Below are positions 59,221 to 64,000 of a stretch of 64,000 nt of DNA, in pieces. The stretch is from an uncultured Reyranella sp. (GTDB taxonomy: Bacteria; Pseudomonadota; Alphaproteobacteria; Reyranellales; Reyranellaceae), in contig NZ_CAMFKM010000002.1 in assembly GCF_945957355.1 (NCBI RefSeq), positions 62,001-126,000 of the forward strand, written 5' to 3'. Each line of letters begins with the position of its first letter. Positions within the stretch are counted from its first letter, which is position 1. The position numbers were made by a program, and so were the translations under genes. The notes beneath the pieces were generated by a model. It saw nothing but the letters and a program-made list of their open reading frames with translations, was not told the DNA's origin and did no database searches.

Positions 59221-60324
59221 TCAGTTCTTGTTCGGCACCAGGACGACGGCGCGACCGTCGCTGTTCATGCGGCCGGCCCAGTCGGCCGCATGCGGACCGG
59301 CGCCGTAGAATACGTCGCCGCGTGCCGGGCCCTTGATGGCCGCGCCCGTGTCCTGCGCGATCATCAGACGACGATAGGATTCGGTGGCGCCGGGCTTGCG
59401 ATAGACGGGACGGCGGGTGTCGATCCAGACCGGCGTGCCGTACGGCGTGATCGTCGGATCGACCGCCATGCTGCGCTGGGCGGTGAGTGGCACGCCCTCG
59501 GCACCGATCGGCGCCGACGTCCGGGTGTCCTTGAAGAAGATGTAGCGCTCGTTCTTGCGCATCACGTCCCGCGCCTGCTGCGGATTACGCTTCAGCCAGT
59601 CGCGGATCGCGGGCCAGGTCGCGTCTTCCTTCTTCATCACGCCCATCTCGACCAGCACCGTGCCGATCGCCGTGTAGGGGCGGTTGTTGGAGCCGTCGAA
59701 GCCCAGGGTCATGCTGCCGCCCTCGGCGAGCTGTATGCGCCCGCTGCCCTGCACCTGCATCTCGAACAGGCCGACCGGATCCTGCACGTAGGCGATCTCC
59801 AGCCCCTTGCCCTTGAGGGCGCCCGCCTCGATCTCGGAGCGTGTCAGGTAGGGTTGGTCGCCGAGGTCGGGCGGCTTGCGGTAGACCGGAACGGTGAAGA
59901 GCCGGGACGGCACCTTGCTGCCGCGCATCTCGGGCTCGAAGTAGCCGGTGAACTTGCCCTGCACCTTGATGATCAGGGGGCGGAAGTTCGACTCGAAGAA
60001 ATTGCGCGCACCGCGGGCGTCGCCCGCCTTCACCGCGCCGGCGTTGTCGCAAATCCGCTTCCACTCTCCGGCGGTGATCGTTTTCTCGCCGCCGTCGGTG
60101 GCGATCGCGACATCGGGGCCGGCGGTCAGCTTGGGGCAGGAGCGGCGAAAGGCGGCTAGGGCCTCGGCGTGGCGATCCTCGGCCCAGCCTGCGATTTCGT
60201 TATAGGAGGTCGGCTCCATCGCGATGCGCTGTTGAGGCGCGGAGCCGGGGGTCGAGGCGCAGGCAGAGAGGAAACCGGCAGCGGCCAAAAGGGCCATGCC
60301 GCCGGCGAGGAGGCTCTGTCGCAT
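59221..60324 (-). CDS. mltA: Membrane-bound lytic murein transglycosylase A
   Basis: MltA cuts the glycan strands of peptidoglycan, leaving 1,6-anhydromuramic ends. The 367-residue lipoprotein has lipobox LSAC (residues about 19-22), the MltA barrel domain (FTGYFEPEMRGSKVPSRLFTVPVYRKPPDL; VQGSGRIQLAEGGSMTLGFDGSNNRPYTAIG) and the C-terminal 3D domain with the catalytic aspartate region RLMIAQDTGAAIKGPARGDVFYG. It lies 17 bases after the Tim44-like gene on the same strand, a standard alphaproteobacterial pair. Confidence 0.95.
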   Translation of the reverse strand: MRQSLLAGGMALLAAAGFLSACASTPGSAPQQRIAMEPTSYNEIAGWAEDRHAEALAAFRRSCPKLTAGPDVAIATDGGEKTITAGEWKRICDNAGAVKAGDARGARNFFESNFRPLIIKVQGKFTGYFEPEMRGSKVPSRLFTVPVYRKPPDLGDQPYLTRSEIEAGALKGKGLEIAYVQDPVGLFEMQVQGSGRIQLAEGGSMTLGFDGSNNRPYTAIGTVLVEMGVMKKEDATWPAIRDWLKRNPQQARDVMRKNERYIFFKDTRTSAPIGAEGVPLTAQRSMAVDPTITPYGTPVWIDTRRPVYRKPGATESYRRLMIAQDTGAAIKGPARGDVFYGAGPHAADWAGRMNSDGRAVVLVPNKN

Positions 60325-60341
60325 TCTCGGAAACGCCTCCC

Positions 60342-61067
60342 TCAGCCTTCGCTCTCGGTCTTGATGAGCAGCCAGTTGGGATCACGCGATGTCGTATCGC
60401 GGCGGAACGTCCAGAGGTCCACGACCTTCTGAACTTCGTTGGGATTGCCGTCGACGATCTGGCTGTCGGCGTTGCGGACGACGTTGATCTGCTCGCTGAC
60501 GAACCGCACCGTGACGACGGCGTTCGTGCCCTGCATCTCCGCGCCGGCGATATCCGAGGCCTCGAAGCCGATCAGCGTGGTCTCCGCCTTCTCGTTCCGC
60601 TCGATGCGGCCGCGAATGGCGGCCTCGAAACTTGCGTAGGTCGCGCTGTCGAGCAACGGCTTGAGCGCGGCGGTATCGCCGCGCGCGAAAGCCTCGACGA
60701 TGGTGGTGAACGCGGCGCGGGCGCCGCCCGTGAAGCCGATCGGCTCGAAGTCGGGATCGGCGGTGCGGATCGCGGCGACGCCCGAGGTGGCGGTCGGCAT
60801 GACGGTCGCGCGAATGCCACCCGGTCCAGTGGTCGCCGAAGACTGACGCGGCGCCGGCGCACTGGCCGTCGGCAGTGGCACGACATTGTCGCTGCCCTGC
60901 GCGGCGTCACCGACGCGCGGCGTGGCCGGCGGTGATGCGGGCGGCGTGAAAGGATCGCGGGCCGGCGGCTGTTCGTTGCCGGTACGCTTGCCCAGCACGG
61001 ACCGCAGCCGAAGGATCAAGAAGACCGCGACCAACCCGATCAGGATGATGTCGTAGTTATTTCCCAC
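60342..61067 (-). CDS. Tim44/TimA-family membrane-associated protein
   Basis: The 241-residue protein has an N-terminal membrane helix (YDIILIGLVAVFLILRLRSVLG), a Pro/Ala/Ser-rich linker (residues about 35-100) and a C-terminal Tim44-like NTF2-fold domain (ARAAFTTIVEAFARGDTAALKPLLDSATYASFEAAIRGRI to DLWTFRRDTTSRDPNWLLIKTE). Alphaproteobacterial TimA is a relative of the mitochondrial import component Tim44; a role as an envelope adaptor is proposed in the literature. The GTG at 61067 behind GTGGAG fits the family start (GNNYDIILIG). It is followed by mltA. Confidence 0.9.
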   Translation of the reverse strand: MGNNYDIILIGLVAVFLILRLRSVLGKRTGNEQPPARDPFTPPASPPATPRVGDAAQGSDNVVPLPTASAPAPRQSSATTGPGGIRATVMPTATSGVAAIRTADPDFEPIGFTGGARAAFTTIVEAFARGDTAALKPLLDSATYASFEAAIRGRIERNEKAETTLIGFEASDIAGAEMQGTNAVVTVRFVSEQINVVRNADSQIVDGNPNEVQKVVDLWTFRRDTTSRDPNWLLIKTESEG

Positions 61068-61156
61068 GATGGCGCTCCACTGTCCCAAATTACATAGGCT
61101 CCGAATGGGGAAAGGGCAAGGCAACCGCCTGCCCGCTTCCGGCGCAACGAGACGTC

Positions 61157-62509
61157 TCAGGCGGCCAGGACGACGATATCGACCGCTTCGGTGACGCCGC
61201 CGACCGTCCGGCCGGGGCGGCGCTCATGCGTCACCGGCGCGCGATAGCCCTGGCGTTCGGCGAGGGCGTAGGTGACGCCGTCGGTAAGGGCGCGGGTCCG
61301 CTCTTCCTTGTTGTGCTTCTCGAGTTTCGCCGCGAAATTCACGGCCTCGCCGATCACGGTGAATTCGAGCCGTTCGCCGTCGCCCACCGCGCCGAACACC
61401 ACCCGGCCCGCCGCGACGGCCAGTCCGATCTCGAGCGGGGGCAGGCCGGCGGCCCGGCGCTCGGCGGCCCAGGCAGCGGCGGCGGCCATCACCGAATCGG
61501 CGGCACGCAATGCGTCCGCGGCGGCCGTCGCCGAAGGCATCACGGCACCGAACGAGGCCAGGATGCCGTCGCCCAGGAACTTGTCGATGCTGCCGCCGGC
61601 CGCCGCGATCAGCGGGCAGACGCGGCCCTGGTAGTCCTGCAGGACCTTCATCACCTCGTCGGGCGGCAGTTCCATCGACAGGCGCGTGAAGCCGCGCAGG
61701 TCGACGGTGAGGATGGCGACGTCGCGCAATTCACCTTCGCCCGCCGTGATCGACATCGCCGCGCCGCGGATGCGGGCCGCCACGCCGGGATCGAAGAAGC
61801 GCGACAGGTCCTGCGCCGCCGTGCTCTCGCTCACTGCCTGCACCAGGAGGTGGCGCGCCCGCGAGATGGCGAGCGCCAGTACGAGGGTGGTGAGCAGGAT
61901 GGCGATGATCTTGTCGGCCTCGGCGTGGATCAGAAATGCGTTCGAGGTCATGTACTCGACGAAGTCGTCGGTCGGATTGGCCGGTCCGCCACGGCCGCCC
62001 AACGCGTAGAGGATGAGGCCGAGCCAGCCCGCGATCGCCGTGAGACCGGTGAACACGACGAAGCGCGCCTCGAAGCGCAGTGCCCGCAGCGCGATGAACA
62101 GGAACACGTAGAGGAGTGTCGGCACCTTCAGATAGAAGACTGCCGGCTGGGCATACTTGTAATGGAACGAGTAGATCAGTCCCATCAGCAGGAGCATGTC
62201 GGCGACCACCGACAGGTAGAGCATCCAGGTCCGCAGCAGGTGCGCATAGGCAAGCCCGAGGCGCACCAGGCAGAAGGCGCCGTAGATCACCAGCACGTCG
62301 AACTCGAAGGAATAGTCCTCCTGCACCACGCCGCCGGGCATCGAGCTCGTTTCGTAGACCGTGGCGACCAGCACCACGATGACGAGCTGCACCCAGCCGA
62401 TCAGGATCTCGCTCTGCTCCTGCTGGCGTGCGATCGCCAGGCGCACGCGCTCGGGGAGCTGGGCCGTATCGCCGCTGCCGAACAACCAGTCGCGCAGGCG
62501 GCGCAGCAT
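61157..62509 (-). CDS. Membrane class III adenylate/guanylate cyclase
   Basis: The 450-residue protein has six membrane helices (residues about 35-215) and a C-terminal class III cyclase domain (about 255-450). Metal-binding Asp270 (TVDLRGFTRLS) and Asp314 (KFLGDGILASFG) are present, and Lys310 fits adenine selection. In FTVIGEAVNFAAKLE the transition-state Asn is kept but the usual Arg four residues later is Lys, so activity may be reduced. It overlaps the upstream methyltransferase stop by one base (TGATG). The product would be cAMP if active; no cyclic-nucleotide-binding protein is adjacent. Confidence 0.9.
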   Translation of the reverse strand: MLRRLRDWLFGSGDTAQLPERVRLAIARQQEQSEILIGWVQLVIVVLVATVYETSSMPGGVVQEDYSFEFDVLVIYGAFCLVRLGLAYAHLLRTWMLYLSVVADMLLLMGLIYSFHYKYAQPAVFYLKVPTLLYVFLFIALRALRFEARFVVFTGLTAIAGWLGLILYALGGRGGPANPTDDFVEYMTSNAFLIHAEADKIIAILLTTLVLALAISRARHLLVQAVSESTAAQDLSRFFDPGVAARIRGAAMSITAGEGELRDVAILTVDLRGFTRLSMELPPDEVMKVLQDYQGRVCPLIAAAGGSIDKFLGDGILASFGAVMPSATAAADALRAADSVMAAAAAWAAERRAAGLPPLEIGLAVAAGRVVFGAVGDGERLEFTVIGEAVNFAAKLEKHNKEERTRALTDGVTYALAERQGYRAPVTHERRPGRTVGGVTEAVDIVVLAA

Positions 62510-63345
62510 CAGCGCTTTTCCAGCCAGAGGCTGGCGGGCAGCGCGTCCGGCGGCCGCGGCAGTCGGGAGATCACGGAGGCGGCCAGCCGGTCGGCCATGC
62601 GCCGCTCCGCCCAGACGCTGGAGAAGAGCGGCGTGAAGGCGCCGCTCGAGAGCAGCGGCACCACGCCCTGCTGCTCGTTGTAGGCGCGCCAGCCCCAGAT
62701 CGCGGGATAGTCGAACGGCAGGAAGATGTCGTGGATGTGAACCAGCGCGCCGGCCGGCAGGCGCGGCAGGACGCGGTTCAACAGGATGTCGACATCGCTG
62801 CCCGGCATCAGGATGTGGCTGGAATCGATGAACAGGACGTCGCCCTGCACGAGGCCGTCGAAGACCTTGTCCGGCGCCGCCTGCAGCGTCGACGACTTCA
62901 CGCGCACGCCCGGCAGGTCGGCGATGTCGGCGCGCGGTGCCGGGTCGATGGCCAGGATCTCGCCGACACCGCCCAGTGCCTTCGACAGGACGCGCGTCGA
63001 GTGGCCGGAGCCGACCTCGATGATGCGGCGCGGCTTGCGCTCCCGCACCAGCGCATAGGCGACGGCGGCATCGAGCGACGGAAACCACGACTGCTCGAAC
63101 ATCGCCTTGCAGCTCTCGAGTGCCGCGGCCTGGGCATCGACGGCATCAAGCACGGCGGCGAACCGGTCGGCATGCTCCTCGAACAGGCGCTCGATCGCGG
63201 GATAGGGCGGCTGCGCACCCGGCGGCGGCAGCAGCGGCGCATAGCGGTGCGGGATGAACCAGCCGCGCGGCTTCAGGCCGAGCACGGTCGGCAAGCCCAG
63301 GGCGAACCGCCGCCAGCGGCCGCGCAAGGTGGACGTGGCACTCAT
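62509..63345 (-). CDS. Class I SAM-dependent methyltransferase (Methyltransf_24 type)
   Basis: The 278-residue protein carries a methyltransferase-24-like Rossmann domain: IIEVGSGHSTRVLSKALGGVGEILAIDPAPRADIADLPGVRVK (motif I EVGSGHST at about residue 109), DVLFIDSSHILMPGSDVDILLNRVLPRLPAGALVHIHDIFLPFDYP. The motif IDSSH...HDIF is typical of this family; the acceptor is unknown. It lies between the MBL-fold hydrolase (10 bases upstream) and the cyclase (one-base overlap), so the three are probably one transcript. Confidence 0.88.
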   Translation of the reverse strand: MSATSTLRGRWRRFALGLPTVLGLKPRGWFIPHRYAPLLPPPGAQPPYPAIERLFEEHADRFAAVLDAVDAQAAALESCKAMFEQSWFPSLDAAVAYALVRERKPRRIIEVGSGHSTRVLSKALGGVGEILAIDPAPRADIADLPGVRVKSSTLQAAPDKVFDGLVQGDVLFIDSSHILMPGSDVDILLNRVLPRLPAGALVHIHDIFLPFDYPAIWGWRAYNEQQGVVPLLSSGAFTPLFSSVWAERRMADRLAASVISRLPRPPDALPASLWLEKR

Positions 63346-63355
63346 CGGGTCATAC

Positions 63356-64000
63356 TCACGGCGTGAGGGTCAGGCCTTCGTGGGCGACCAGGGCGCGCGG
63401 CAATCCGTTCGCCGCGATACCCGGGCGCGCGGCCGCCGCGGCCCGCGCCACGCCGTCCATGAAGGCATCGTCATGGCTGGGATCGTGATGGAAGATGGCG
63501 AGTGTCCCCACCCCGGCCGCATCGGCGACCCGCACACCCTCCTGCCAGGTCGAATGGCCCCAGCCGCGATAGCGCGCATATTCCTCGTCGGTGTAGCTCG
63601 AATCGTAGATCATCACGTCCGCGCCGCGGCAAAGCTCGACGATCCTTTCGTCGCGATGGCCCTCGCGATGCTCGGTGTCGGTGATGTAGCAGATCGACTT
63701 GCCGAGATGGTCGATGCGGTAGCCGGTGGCGCCGTTGGGATGGTTGAGCGGTACCGTTCGTACCGCGACCGCGCCGCACGACAGGCCATCGCCGGCCTTG
63801 AACTCCCTGAATTCGACGCGGGCCTGGAAGACGTCGAGAGACACCGGATAGAGCGGCGCCTGCATCAGGTGCCCGACGACTTTCTTCAGCGTGTACGGGG
63901 CCTCGAGGTGGCCGGCCCACATGCGCACCGAGTTGCGATGATCGAACAGCGGCGCAAAGAAGGTGAGTCCGGAGATGTGGTCCAGGTGGGTGTGGGTGAA
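63356..64000 (-). CDS. MBL-fold metal-dependent hydrolase, 5' part cut by the window edge
   Basis: The visible 214 residues are the C-terminal part of a metallo-beta-lactamase-fold protein. At the edge the metal-binding motif THTHLDHISGL is visible, then HREGHRDERIVELCRGADVMIYDSSYTDEEYARYRGWGHSTWQEGVRVADAAGVGTLAIFHHDPSHDD, which supplies further His/Asp ligands in the style of the RNase Z/PhnP-like and response-regulator-linked phosphodiesterase-like branch. Substrate is unknown. It is the first visible gene of the hydrolase-methyltransferase-cyclase run. Confidence 0.85.
   Translation of the reverse strand, partial: FTHTHLDHISGLTFFAPLFDHRNSVRMWAGHLEAPYTLKKVVGHLMQAPLYPVSLDVFQARVEFREFKAGDGLSCGAVAVRTVPLNHPNGATGYRIDHLGKSICYITDTEHREGHRDERIVELCRGADVMIYDSSYTDEEYARYRGWGHSTWQEGVRVADAAGVGTLAIFHHDPSHDDAFMDGVARAAAAARPGIAANGLPRALVAHEGLTLTP

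Overview
The window is GC-rich, densely packed DNA from an alphaproteobacterium. Three things point there: the mnmG-rsmG-parA-parB cluster with perfect parS sites inside mnmG and rsmG, a cysteine-rich ferrochelatase of the [2Fe-2S] kind, and a DUF3576-leuS-(small ORF)-holA block. The habit (high GC, scattered palindromic repeats, solitary Bug-type solute receptors) resembles Reyranella or a relative, but that genus-level idea is inference. No rRNA, tRNA, IS transposase, phage gene or CRISPR array was seen.

Layout. 0-8.5 kb: a truncated gene, a DUF2269 membrane protein with an SDR/DoxX-like fusion, purH and purT in convergent orientation, then a class III aminotransferase with an RpiR regulator and an amino-acid binding protein. 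8.6-18.1 kb: a two-gene RND efflux system, a divergent MFS/TetR pair with a clear operator, DinB plus a 43-residue protein, and a LysR gene followed by a small catabolic-looking cluster ending in an enoyl-CoA hydratase. 18.2-21.6 kb: a three-gene operon (split TPP enzyme plus a C45 Ntn-hydrolase) divergent from a LysR regulator. 21.5-26.7 kb: hemE-hemH-hemJ, the PEP synthase/PPDK regulatory kinase, a secreted protein and a Bug receptor. 26.7-35 kb: glnD, a secreted HhH protein, mnmE, then ligD-ku (non-homologous end joining). 35-40.8 kb: a vitamin B12 uptake operon (riboswitch, btuB, an exported nitrilase-superfamily protein, btuF, btuC, btuD). 40.9-45.1 kb: mnmG, rsmG, parA, parB. 45.4-49.1 kb: rutBCD without rutA, a lipoprotein, and an encapsulated-ferritin iron store (EncFtn and encapsulin shell). 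49.1-53.6 kb: holA, a 52-residue basic protein, leuS, a DUF3576 lipoprotein. 54-64 kb: a porin, a methyltransferase with lutABC lactate oxidation genes, mltA, a Tim44-like protein, a membrane class III cyclase, another methyltransferase and a truncated MBL-fold hydrolase.

Operons are tight: ATGA, GTGA or TGATG overlaps join many neighbours, which fixes many starts. GTG and TTG starts are common. Three repeat families lie in the gaps: a short palindrome between convergent genes (3.7 kb and 35 kb), a long hairpin element of about 125 bp with 18-19 bp inverted ends (7.3 and 37.6 kb, and a short derivative at 18.1 kb), and an imperfect palindrome of about 110 bp (45.2 kb). The most distinctive observations are the exported amidase-like gene inside the B12 operon, the TPP-enzyme/Ntn-hydrolase operon, the orphan rutBCD next to an encapsulin locus, and compensatory base changes in the short palindrome.
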